Assembly: GCA_945916045.1 (NCBI GenBank) | Contig: CAMEGH010000011.1 | Coordinates: forward strand, 1 to 11,683 | Reading direction: 5' to 3' | DNA from: an uncultured Candidatus Saccharibacteria bacterium | GTDB taxonomy: Bacteria; Patescibacteriota; Saccharimonadia; Saccharimonadales; Saccharimonadaceae | DNA: 11,683 nucleotides | Shown: piece by piece, positions 7,262 through 11,567 of the stretch | How the letters are laid out: each line of letters begins with the position of its first letter | How positions within the stretch are numbered: the first letter of the stretch is position 1 | Program-made: the position numbers and the translations under genes | Notes under the pieces: generated by a model | Told to the model about the DNA's origin: nothing | The model's input: only the letters and a program-made list of their open reading frames with translations | Database searches by the model: none

Positions 7262-7729
7262 TTACGCTGCGGTGACCGTGTAGTCACCCTTGAGCTTGCT
7301 GAGCGCCTTGTTGAGTGCCTGTCGAGCTCGCTTCTCACCGAGGTTGAGCGCTCCCTTGCGACGCTGGTGGTCGCTGGAGAGGTCGCGGTAGGCGAGCTTG
7401 GCGGCGGCGCCGAACTTGTTGAGGCCAGCGCCGGGTCGTGCCGTCGGGTAGCGCTTGATGATCGCGTCAGCGAACACACGCGCGGTGGATCCCTCGTCCA
7501 GGTCGGTGATGTAGCCGGACCGGAGTGCCATCTCGGACTGCTCCTTGTAGAAGTTCAGCTTGTCGAGCTTGGACTCGGCGATGATGTTGGACGTCGTGGA
7601 GGAGGCTCTCTTGGAGGTGGCACGCTCCTTCTGCTTGCGCTTCTTGGCGCGACGCTCCGCGTTCATCTGCTCGGCGGACTTGCCCTTGCTGAAACCTGCA
7701 CCGTTGGCGGTGCCGTTGTTGTAAGCCAT
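7262..7729 (-). CDS. Unit A: unknown basic protein, high G+C
   Basis: The product is 155 residues and I recognise no family. The N-terminus is glycine/asparagine-rich (MAYNNGTANGAGF). It runs into a very basic helical stretch at about residues 24-46 (ERRAKKRKQKERATSKR), then a mixed helical domain with 'FAdAIIKRYP' and a C-terminal KR-rich helix. The high positive charge suggests nucleic-acid binding (inference). The ATG at 7729 is supported by AGAGAGGA 5 nt upstream, so the 14 extra upstream codons to 7771 are rejected. Composition is unlike the neighbours: hand counts give 39/60 and 44/60 G+C at 7321-7380 and 7381-7440, against 29/60 and 26/60 in sampled leuS and rnc lines, and most codons end in G or C. 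It is a one-gene unit with its own promoter and terminator, inserted between rpsP and khpA. Recent transfer is the simplest reading. Confidence 0.78.
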   Translation of the reverse strand: MAYNNGTANGAGFSKGKSAEQMNAERRAKKRKQKERATSKRASSTTSNIIAESKLDKLNFYKEQSEMALRSGYITDLDEGSTARVFADAIIKRYPTARPGAGLNKFGAAAKLAYRDLSSDHQRRKGALNLGEKRARQALNKALSKLKGDYTVTAA

Positions 7730-7746
7730 GATAATCCTCTCTGGAA

Positions 7747-7770
7747 GGTGCATGTCAGAGGATACTGACA
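7747..7770 (-). promoter_or_regulatory. Unit A leader element: inverted repeat + TGCACC
   Basis: On the minus strand, TGTCAG-6 nt-CTGACA (7770-7753) starts exactly 8 nt after the -10 element, so it would sit at the very 5' end of the mRNA. TGCACC (7752-7747) follows directly. The same layout with a different arm sequence occurs in units B and C. Confidence 0.65.
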
Positions 7771-7778
7771 CGTCTTAT

Positions 7779-7807
7779 ATGATAGCATATAAACTGAATA
7801 ATGTCAA
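7779..7807 (-). promoter_or_regulatory. Promoter of unit A
   Basis: TTGACA (7807-7802), 17-nt spacer ending in TGC, TATCAT (7784-7779): a near-consensus sigma70-type promoter with an extended -10. Confidence 0.82.
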
Positions 7808-7857
7808 TATCAGAACGTCAGAGGGATAAAACTGCTTGCGGTTAATGTTGATGAACG

Positions 7858-7866
7858 TGGTACAAT
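7858..7866 (+). promoter_or_regulatory. Extended -10 promoter of khpA
   Basis: TGG followed by TACAAT (7861-7866). No convincing -35 at 17 nt; TTGCGG at 7836 gives 19 nt. The start of transcription would be near 7873, and GGAGGGG (7907-7913) lies in the leader. Confidence 0.55.
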
Positions 7867-7916
7867 AACAAGTACGATACTAGATGAACGTCCGAACGAC
7901 GGCAATGGAGGGGCAT

Positions 7917-8306
7917 ATGTCAACAATAGACCAGCAATTTGTAGAATATATCGTAAAATCTCTGGTGGGCAACCCAGATGACGTGCGGGTAGAGCGCGTA
8001 ATCGATGAAAAAGGCGTTTTACTTAGCCTGACCGTGAACCCAGAAGATTTGGGGCGCGTAATTGGCAAACGCGGGGCGACCGCACAGAGTTTGCGCACGC
8101 TGCTTCGTGCATTGGGGACAAAAAACGACGCTCGCTACAATCTAAAAATCGTCAATAACGACGAAGATGCGGGCGAATTTAGCAGTAATTCACGCCGTAA
8201 TGACGCCGCTGTGGAAGATTCAACAGATGACGCTGTGGAAAACCGCTCAAGCTTTGCAAGTTCGTCACGAAAAGAGCTTGCAGAACTCGACGACCTTGAT
8301 ATATAA
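7917..8306 (+). CDS. khpA: KH-domain RNA-binding protein KhpA, with long tail
   Basis: KhpA is a small KH protein that binds RNA, often with KhpB, and affects cell size and translation in Gram-positives. The product is 129 residues. Residues 8-80 match the family: 'FVEYIVKSLVGNPDDVRVE', 'lsLtVnPEDLGRVIGKRGaTAqSLRtLL', with the KH GxxG loop as GKRG at 50-53. Typical KhpA proteins end near residue 75-85. Here a further 47 or so residues, rich in Asn, Asp, Ser and Glu, look disordered. The start at 7917 is chosen because GGAGGGG lies 3-9 nt upstream and the family begins just before 'vEYIVK'. The in-frame ATG at 7884 has no Shine-Dalgarno. khpA usually follows rpsP directly and precedes rimM/trmD; here units A, B and C, an unrelated gene and a candidate RNA separate them. 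Confidence 0.93.
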   Translation: MSTIDQQFVEYIVKSLVGNPDDVRVERVIDEKGVLLSLTVNPEDLGRVIGKRGATAQSLRTLLRALGTKNDARYNLKIVNNDEDAGEFSSNSRRNDAAVEDSTDDAVENRSSFASSSRKELAELDDLDI

Positions 8307-8307
8307 T
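8278..8307 (+). promoter_or_regulatory. Possible promoter inside the khpA 3' end
   Basis: TTGCAG (8278-8283), 18-nt spacer, and a perfect TATAAT (8302-8307) that overlaps the khpA stop codon. It points into the structured stretch that ends in a strong terminator, with a predicted start near 8314. Confidence 0.5.
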
Positions 8308-8313
8308 CATAAG

Positions 8314-8422
8314 TAGTTCAGGACATGAACTGCGAGAATGAGCTCTATGCGAGCAACTTTTATAAGAGTTGAGAGCCTTATATGTCCAAACGACCGCCCT
8401 TTGAAATAAGGGGCGGTTTTTT
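8314..8422 (+). ncRNA. Candidate structured small RNA or khpA 3' UTR
   Basis: Nested pairings are visible. P1 is GGACAT (8321-8326) with ATGTCC (8382-8387). P2 is GCTCT (8342-8346) with AGAGC (8372-8376). P3 is CAACTT (8354-8359) with GAGTTG (8366-8371), stacked directly on P2. The two unpaired 5'-side segments each contain TGCGAG (8331-8336 and 8348-8353). A competing local hairpin, AGTTC/GAACT (8315-8331), shares bases with P1, so two folds are possible. The terminator at 8393-8422 closes the unit at about 105 nt. I match it to no known RNA family. It could be an independent small RNA, a 3' UTR, or a riboswitch-like leader for the CAP gene at 8543, though that gene has a -10 of its own. Confidence 0.5.
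8393..8422 (+). terminator. Strong terminator after khpA / candidate RNA
   Basis: ACCGCCC plus TTT (8393-8402) pairs with AAG plus GGGCGGT (8408-8417), giving a 10-bp stem with one G-U pair and a 5-nt loop. Six Ts follow (8417-8422). Confidence 0.9.
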
Positions 8423-8459
8423 GGTTGTATTGTTTTTGGTGCATGATAACTAAAGCGCA

Positions 8460-8497
8460 AGTAGCAAGCGATGTTTGCAGTTTTCTGCTACTATAGT
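8460..8497 (+). promoter_or_regulatory. Probable promoter region of the CAP-domain gene
   Basis: TATAGT at 8492-8497 is a plausible -10 without a clear -35. A 7-bp inverted repeat, AGTAGCA (8460-8466) / TGCTACT (8486-8492), runs into the -10 and could be a regulator-binding site. Confidence 0.4.
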
Positions 8498-8542
8498 AAT
8501 AACACAAGCATAAAACAAACACTGCGCGCAGGATATAGAAAA

Positions 8543-9145
8543 ATGACAGAAAAACCTTCCAAGTCAAAAAATCGAAAAATATGGATAGCGGGCATGGTTA
8601 TTGCGATTATAGCAATAGGGGTGGGCGCTGTGAATCAGGCGGAAGACGTCGTGCCGCAGCAGCTGCTTGAGCCTTGGCAGGCGATTGAGCAGGCGCCGCA
8701 AGAGTTTGAAGCGCCTGAGGAAATTAAGATAGCGGAGTCGCGATACGAGGTGGGCGCGCCAGATCGTATTGGGCTGCTGGAATTGTTCAATCAAGAGCGA
8801 GCGGCACACGGTTTGCCGCCATTTACGCTCAACGAACAGCTGAACCGAAGTGCGCAGCTAAAGGCCGACGATATGCTGGCGCACAATTATTACGCACACA
8901 TTAGCCCGGTATCTGGCCGGGAGGGGTATGAATACATTACCGATGTGGGTATAACGAACCATGGCGGCGCTTCGGAAATTCTTACGAGAAAGCCAAATAG
9001 CCAGGAAACGCTTGATAGCTGGAAGTCGTCGGCGGATCATTACGGCGCGATTATTAACCCAAAATATACGGAAGTTGGCTTTGGTATGGCTGATATGCAA
9101 AACGGAAATTATTATGTAGTAGGGCATTTGTTGGCACCGCGGTAG
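8543..9145 (+). CDS. Membrane-anchored CAP (SCP/PR1-like) domain protein
   Basis: The product is 200 residues. A short basic N-terminus is followed by one hydrophobic span (about 13-31), so the rest should be outside the cytoplasm, anchored or released as a signal peptide. Residues 32-75 form a Gln/Glu/Pro-rich linker. Residues 78-198 form a CAP domain of the bacterial YkwD type: 'LfNqeRaahGLppftlneqLnrsAqlkAddMlahnYyaHiSP', then 'GY.yi.dvGi...gasEiL', then 'W.sSadHygaIiNPkYTEVGfG', ending 'YYVVghLLAP'. Candidate cavity residues are H119, E145 and H166. Bacterial CAP proteins are extracellular and of mostly unknown activity. The ATG at 8543 has AGGA 9 nt upstream and starts just before the span; the open frame back to 8471 is rejected. 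No plus-strand terminator follows, so its transcript runs toward unit B, which it faces. Confidence 0.88.
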   Translation: MTEKPSKSKNRKIWIAGMVIAIIAIGVGAVNQAEDVVPQQLLEPWQAIEQAPQEFEAPEEIKIAESRYEVGAPDRIGLLELFNQERAAHGLPPFTLNEQLNRSAQLKADDMLAHNYYAHISPVSGREGYEYITDVGITNHGGASEILTRKPNSQETLDSWKSSADHYGAIINPKYTEVGFGMADMQNGNYYVVGHLLAPR

Positions 9146-9165
9146 ACTGCTGCGTAAAAATACTA

Positions 9166-9177
9166 GAAAGTGAAAAC
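9166..9177 (+). repeat. 12-bp repeat at the unit B 3' end (copy 1)
   Basis: GAAAGTGAAAAC, identical to 9673-9684 beyond unit C. In both places GTAAAAA lies a few bases to the left, so the similarity runs over about 25 bp. It forms the T-rich end of both terminators on the minus strand. Confidence 0.7.
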
Positions 9178-9209
9178 TCCCTCGGTGGCGTGATGTGCCG
9201 CTGAGGGAG
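9173..9209 (-). terminator. Terminator of unit B
   Basis: A 13-bp stem with two G-U pairs, CTCCCTCGGTGGC (9177-9189) / GCCGCTGAGGGAG (9197-9209), with a 7-nt loop. On the minus strand it is followed by TTTTCACTTTC. Confidence 0.8.
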
Positions 9210-9218
9210 GGGTGGCAG

Positions 9219-9581
9219 CTAGGCTGCCTTGACAGTGGGTTCGACCCAGGGTGTGATCCATTCGATTTGCAGGTACTTCTTCGGCATGATGATCTCACCG
9301 AATCCTGCGTCTTCTCGTTCGATGATCTTGCCGATGCTGTCGTAGCGAATGCTATTCGCGGTCGCTCGCAGGTGGCTGCCATTGGGCCGAAGGTAGTGGA
9401 ACAGGATGTGGTCGGCTTCAATGTCAACGACCTCCACTTTACCTCGGAAGACGATGCTCGTCTTGAGCTTCTCGTTGAGGACTTCAGCCGCTGTCAGCTG
9501 CATGTAGGTCTTTTTGCCTGCATTGCTGTTGCGGATGAATTCCCGCTTAATCTGCTGGATATTCTGGTCGATGGTATCCAT
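9219..9581 (-). CDS. Unit B: unknown 120-residue protein
   Basis: I do not recognise this protein. Residues 1-40 are polar and probably helical. Residues about 41-85 look beta-rich, with a 'VFRGKVEVVDIEADHILFHYLR' run (20 of it at most is one strand pair) followed by 'RATANSIRYDSIGKII'. The C-terminus has 'YLQIEWITPWVEP'. A small beta-barrel is possible but not shown. No membrane span or signal peptide is visible. The ATG at 9581 has AAGGAG 6 nt upstream in a TCATGG context. Codons favour ATC, AAG, CAG and CTG/CTC, unlike leuS, which often uses AAA, CAA and ATT, so foreign origin is likely. The stop codon falls in the loop of a perfect 6-bp hairpin (GGCAGC/GCTGCC, 9214-9228). It is a monocistronic unit with its own promoter and terminator, directly after unit C on the same strand and convergent with the CAP gene. 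Confidence 0.78.
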   Translation of the reverse strand: MDTIDQNIQQIKREFIRNSNAGKKTYMQLTAAEVLNEKLKTSIVFRGKVEVVDIEADHILFHYLRPNGSHLRATANSIRYDSIGKIIEREDAGFGEIIMPKKYLQIEWITPWVEPTVKAA

Positions 9582-9596
9582 GACGGACTCCTTTCG

Positions 9597-9615
9597 GGTG
9601 CTTGGGAATTTCCCA
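9597..9615 (-). promoter_or_regulatory. Unit B leader element: inverted repeat + AGCACC
   Basis: On the minus strand TGGGAA-1 nt-TTCCCA (9615-9603) begins exactly 8 nt after the -10 element. AGCACC (9602-9597) follows directly, then the Shine-Dalgarno. As a hairpin it would fold as TGGG or GGG with a short AT loop. Confidence 0.65.
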
Positions 9616-9623
9616 CTGAATAT

Positions 9624-9652
9624 ATTATAGCAAAATAGTTACAAAATGTCAA
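9624..9652 (-). promoter_or_regulatory. Promoter of unit B
   Basis: TTGACA (9652-9647), 17-nt spacer ending in TGC, TATAAT (9629-9624): both hexamers match the sigma70 consensus perfectly. Confidence 0.9.
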
Positions 9653-9672
9653 TACTTGAGTAAAAACAGACG

Positions 9673-9684
9673 GAAAGTGAAAAC
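9673..9684 (+). repeat. 12-bp repeat at the unit C 3' end (copy 2)
   Basis: GAAAGTGAAAAC, identical to 9166-9177. Here it lies between the unit C terminator stem and the unit B promoter. Confidence 0.7.
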
Positions 9685-9723
9685 CCCGAAGTTCCGGAAT
9701 CGTGCATGGACTCGACGGGGTTT
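9677..9723 (-). terminator. Terminator of unit C
   Basis: An 8-bp stem AAACCCCG (9681-9688) / CGGGGTTT (9716-9723), extended inward by imperfect GTTCC/GGACTC-type pairing. On the minus strand it is followed by TTTTCACTTTCC, like the unit B terminator. Confidence 0.7.
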
Positions 9724-9739
9724 CGGGGTGGTTGGGTTG

Positions 9740-10033
9740 TTAGGAATCGGCGTTGATTTCGTCCGGAAGGACGGAGAAGCCGGTGATTTCAATCTCGCAC
9801 TTCGGGTGGAGTCGTCGCCATGACGCTTCAAGACTCTTCTGGCAATGCTCTTTCGCCTCCTTGATCGACATGCGTTCAGCGATATACATAATTGCGTGCC
9901 GTCTGCGTGGCGCGGGGGTGTTTACCGTCCAGAGTGGGGCGTGTCCCTGCTCTTGCTGTTGTGCGAGCTGGTCTTCATCTGTCGTCTCTGTAGAATGCAG
10001 GAAGGCTTCATATGATACTGACAAATATGCCAT
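9740..10033 (-). CDS. Unit C: unknown 97-residue protein
   Basis: No family is recognised. Residues 1-33 are polar and acidic, with a glutamine-rich patch (QLAQQQEQ). Residues 43-75 contain a basic RRRH start and an amphipathic helical stretch (IAERMSIKEAKEHCQKSLEASWRR). The end, 'CEIEITGFSVLPDE', looks strand-like. Two cysteines are present (in EHC and PKC). No membrane span is seen. The ATG at 10033 has AGGA 6 nt upstream and the TCATGG context shared with unit B. It is a single gene with its own promoter, which overlaps the trmD promoter on the other strand, and its own terminator. It sits where rimM is often found between khpA and trmD, but it shows no similarity to RimM that I can see. 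Foreign origin is inferred from position and shared leader. Confidence 0.72.
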   Translation of the reverse strand: MAYLSVSYEAFLHSTETTDEDQLAQQQEQGHAPLWTVNTPAPRRRHAIMYIAERMSIKEAKEHCQKSLEASWRRLHPKCEIEITGFSVLPDEINADS

Positions 10034-10058
10034 GACGTTTCCTATCTCTCAACCAATT

Positions 10059-10080
10059 GGTGCATCTTGCGGGCGCAAGA
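10059..10080 (-). promoter_or_regulatory. Unit C leader element: inverted repeat + TGCACC
   Basis: On the minus strand TCTTGC-4 nt-GCAAGA (10080-10065) begins exactly 8 nt after the -10 element, and TGCACC (10064-10059) follows directly. A second palindrome, ACCAATTGGT (10052-10061), overlaps the end of this motif. Confidence 0.65.
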
Positions 10081-10088
10081 ATATCTAA

Positions 10089-10117
10089 ACTATACAAATT
10101 ATTTACAAAAAAGTCAA
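10089..10117 (-). promoter_or_regulatory. Promoter of unit C
   Basis: TTGACT (10117-10112), 17-nt spacer, TATAGT (10094-10089). Its spacer contains the -35 of the divergent trmD promoter. Confidence 0.8.
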
Positions 10118-10130
10118 TACCTTGTATACT
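10102..10130 (+). promoter_or_regulatory. Promoter of trmD
   Basis: TTTACA (10102-10107), 17-nt spacer, TATACT (10125-10130). The -10 ends 7 nt before the trmD ATG, so the mRNA should have 0-1 leader bases. It is interleaved with the unit C promoter, so RNA polymerase cannot occupy both at once. Confidence 0.72.
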
Positions 10131-10137
10131 GTTACAG

Positions 10138-10797
10138 ATGAGAAAATTCCAAGTAATCACGTTGTTTCCAGAAATGTTTACGGGCGTATTTGAAAGCTCG
10201 ATGATGTGGAAGGCGCAAAAAGACGAAATTGTGCGCTTGAGCACGATTGATTTGCGCCAATTTGGCATTGGTCCTCGCAAGCAAGTTGACGATACACCGT
10301 ATGGTGGTGGTGACGGCATGCTACTAAAGCCAGAGCCGTTATTTGCGGCAGTAGAGCACGCCAAAACCATCGATCCAACCGCAAAAGTGGTGCTGCTGAC
10401 GGCACGTGGCGATCGCTGGAACCAAGCCATGGCGCAGGCGCACGCCGACGATAGCGAGCAAGGCTATATTTACATTTGCGGCCGCTACGAAGGCTACGAC
10501 GAGCGCATTGTGAGCTTGGTCGACGAGCAAGTGCGCGTGGGTGATTACGTGCTGACCGGCGGCGAATTGCCAGCCATGACGGTGATTGATAGCATCGTGC
10601 GCCTGATTCCTGGGGTACTTGGCGGCGAAGAAAGTGCCGTGATCGAAAGCTTTTCTGACGGCAAAACGCTCGAATTCCCGCAATATACGCGCCCGGCAGA
10701 GTTCCGCGATATGAAAGTGCCAGATGTGCTACTAAGCGGCAACCACGGCGAAATCGCCAAATGGCGTGAAGCGCAGTCAAAACAGGCCGAACTGTGA
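10138..10797 (+). CDS. trmD: tRNA (guanine-N1-)-methyltransferase TrmD
   Basis: TrmD uses S-adenosylmethionine to make m1G37 next to the anticodon of several tRNAs, which prevents +1 frameshifting. The product is 219 residues. The start MRKFQVITLFPEMF is canonical. DDTPYGGGDGM is at 51-61, the trefoil-knot motifs GRYEG at 115-119 and GDYVLTGGELPAM at 135-147, and the catalytic-region Asp at 151 (IDSIVRLIPGVLG). It ends soon after 'LLSGNHGEIAKWR', so it lacks the last 30 or so residues of the helical C-terminal domain seen in the 255-residue E. coli enzyme. The open frame runs upstream to 10057, but the -10 at 10125-10130 and the family N-terminus support 10138. No Shine-Dalgarno is present and the mRNA is probably leaderless. 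A strong terminator follows; no rplS is next to it. Confidence 0.97.
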   Translation: MRKFQVITLFPEMFTGVFESSMMWKAQKDEIVRLSTIDLRQFGIGPRKQVDDTPYGGGDGMLLKPEPLFAAVEHAKTIDPTAKVVLLTARGDRWNQAMAQAHADDSEQGYIYICGRYEGYDERIVSLVDEQVRVGDYVLTGGELPAMTVIDSIVRLIPGVLGGEESAVIESFSDGKTLEFPQYTRPAEFRDMKVPDVLLSGNHGEIAKWREAQSKQAEL

Positions 10798-10806
10798 CTA
10801 CAAAAA

Positions 10807-10832
10807 CCGCCCAAAGGTAGGGCGGATTTTTT
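10807..10832 (+). terminator. Terminator of trmD
   Basis: CCGCCC (10807-10812), 7-nt loop, GGGCGG (10820-10825), then A and six Ts (10827-10832). Five As precede the stem. Confidence 0.92.
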
Positions 10833-11099
10833 ATACTCAAAATTATGCTCTAACAACGAGGCAACCCCCGGCAAAAACCGAGGGTCACAGGAGTTGTGGT
10901 GGGTAAATTACAGCGAAAGCTACAAAGCTTTCTTTGCTCTAATAAACAAATTGTTTTTTTAGCTCAATGTTTGTTTTTGTAACGTTTCGCTTGTTAGTAA
11001 CTATATCGCAGTCCACAAAAAAGCACAAGCAAAAAGATATAAATTACAACGAAAGCGCAAAATGCCCGCAACACAAGCGCATACCGGCGCAATTTGTAG
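10833..11099. other. Gene-free stretch with possible RNA structure
   Basis: No coding frame or known RNA family is seen in the 314-nt gap between trmD and the 11112 gene. A possible closing stem pairs CTAACAACGA (10850-10859) with TCGCTTGTTAG (10987-10997), with one bulge. Inside it are ACCC-C-CGG (10864-10871) with CCG-A-GGGT (10878-10885) around a CAAAAA loop, an AGC...GCT hairpin at about 10912-10938, and an AT-rich hairpin plus T7 near 10945-10962. ACAAC (10853-10857) can instead pair with GTTGT (10893-10897). TAAATTACARCGAAAGC occurs twice (10904-10920, 11040-11056). I checked for tmRNA, SRP RNA, RNase P and T-box signatures and saw none. Confidence 0.4.
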
Positions 11100-11105
11100 T
11101 ACAAT
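11100..11105 (+). promoter_or_regulatory. -10 element of the 11112 gene
   Basis: TACAAT ends 6 nt before the ATG, so transcription should start at the A of the start codon. No good -35 is seen. The stretch TACAATAAAG is shared with the leuS promoter (1540-1549). Confidence 0.5.
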
Positions 11106-11111
11106 AAAGCT

Positions 11112-11567
11112 ATGAAAAAACAGCCAACCAAAGCACCCGCAGCGAGTCAAAATCACCGATTATTTGAAGTGGCGTGTGTGGCTTTTGCGCTGTTGATTGC
11201 GGGCGTAACAGTGGCGCAATTGTTTTATCTTGACGAAATGATGAACCGCCAGCACCTAGCGCTTTTTGCCGCCAAAGCCGTGGTGCTTTGCATGATTGTG
11301 TGCGCGGTGTTTAGTTTGCCGTATGTTTTAAGGCTCAAAACGCACAAAATGATTGGCGTGGTTTCGTTTGGTTGCGCGCTGGCGATGCCGGCATTTTGGC
11401 TGGCGTTTAGTGTTATGACGATTGGCGCGGGCGATATTGGGTTATTTGGCAAGGCATTTGCGGCTGACTGGGTGAGTTTTGGCGTAACGGCCGTGGCAGT
11501 GGCAGCGATGGCATTTGTGGTGAAATATCGGGGCGGCGTGAGCGCGATAAACGGCAAAAAATCTTGA
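11112..11567 (+). CDS. Unknown four-helix membrane protein
   Basis: The product is 151 residues and not recognised. After a basic N-terminus (MKKQPTKAP) come four hydrophobic segments at about 18-40, 49-73, 80-104 and 120-138, then a short basic tail (KYRGG...NGKKS). Positive charges at both ends and in the middle loop (RLKTHK, 74-79) suggest that both termini face the cytoplasm. Two or three cysteines lie inside helices. No transporter or enzyme motif is visible. No Shine-Dalgarno precedes the ATG, and the -10 spacing predicts a leaderless mRNA. The stop codon overlaps the -35 of the tRNA promoter, and the terminator occupies that promoter's spacer. Confidence 0.8.
   Translation: MKKQPTKAPAASQNHRLFEVACVAFALLIAGVTVAQLFYLDEMMNRQHLALFAAKAVVLCMIVCAVFSLPYVLRLKTHKMIGVVSFGCALAMPAFWLAFSVMTIGAGDIGLFGKAFAADWVSFGVTAVAVAAMAFVVKYRGGVSAINGKKS

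Noticed and set aside
7220..7768. Long plus-strand open frame (182 codons) opposite unit A
   Set aside because: It is the antisense shadow of a G+C-rich gene. The minus frame has the promoter, Shine-Dalgarno and terminator, and the plus product is low-complexity Leu/Val/Gly-rich.
8314..8422. Known riboswitch or SRP/tmRNA identity for the candidate RNA
   Set aside because: None of the conserved motifs of SRP RNA, tmRNA, RNase P RNA, T-box or common riboswitches could be seen, so it is left unnamed.
7174..9723. CRISPR array or transposon explanation for the inverted repeats
   Set aside because: The repeats differ in sequence, lie at promoters and terminators, and no cas gene, transposase, integrase or terminal inverted repeat pair was found in the window.
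9740..10033. Unit C as a divergent RimM, because of its position
   Set aside because: It is 97 residues against about 170, without the PRC-barrel pattern, and lies on the opposite strand.
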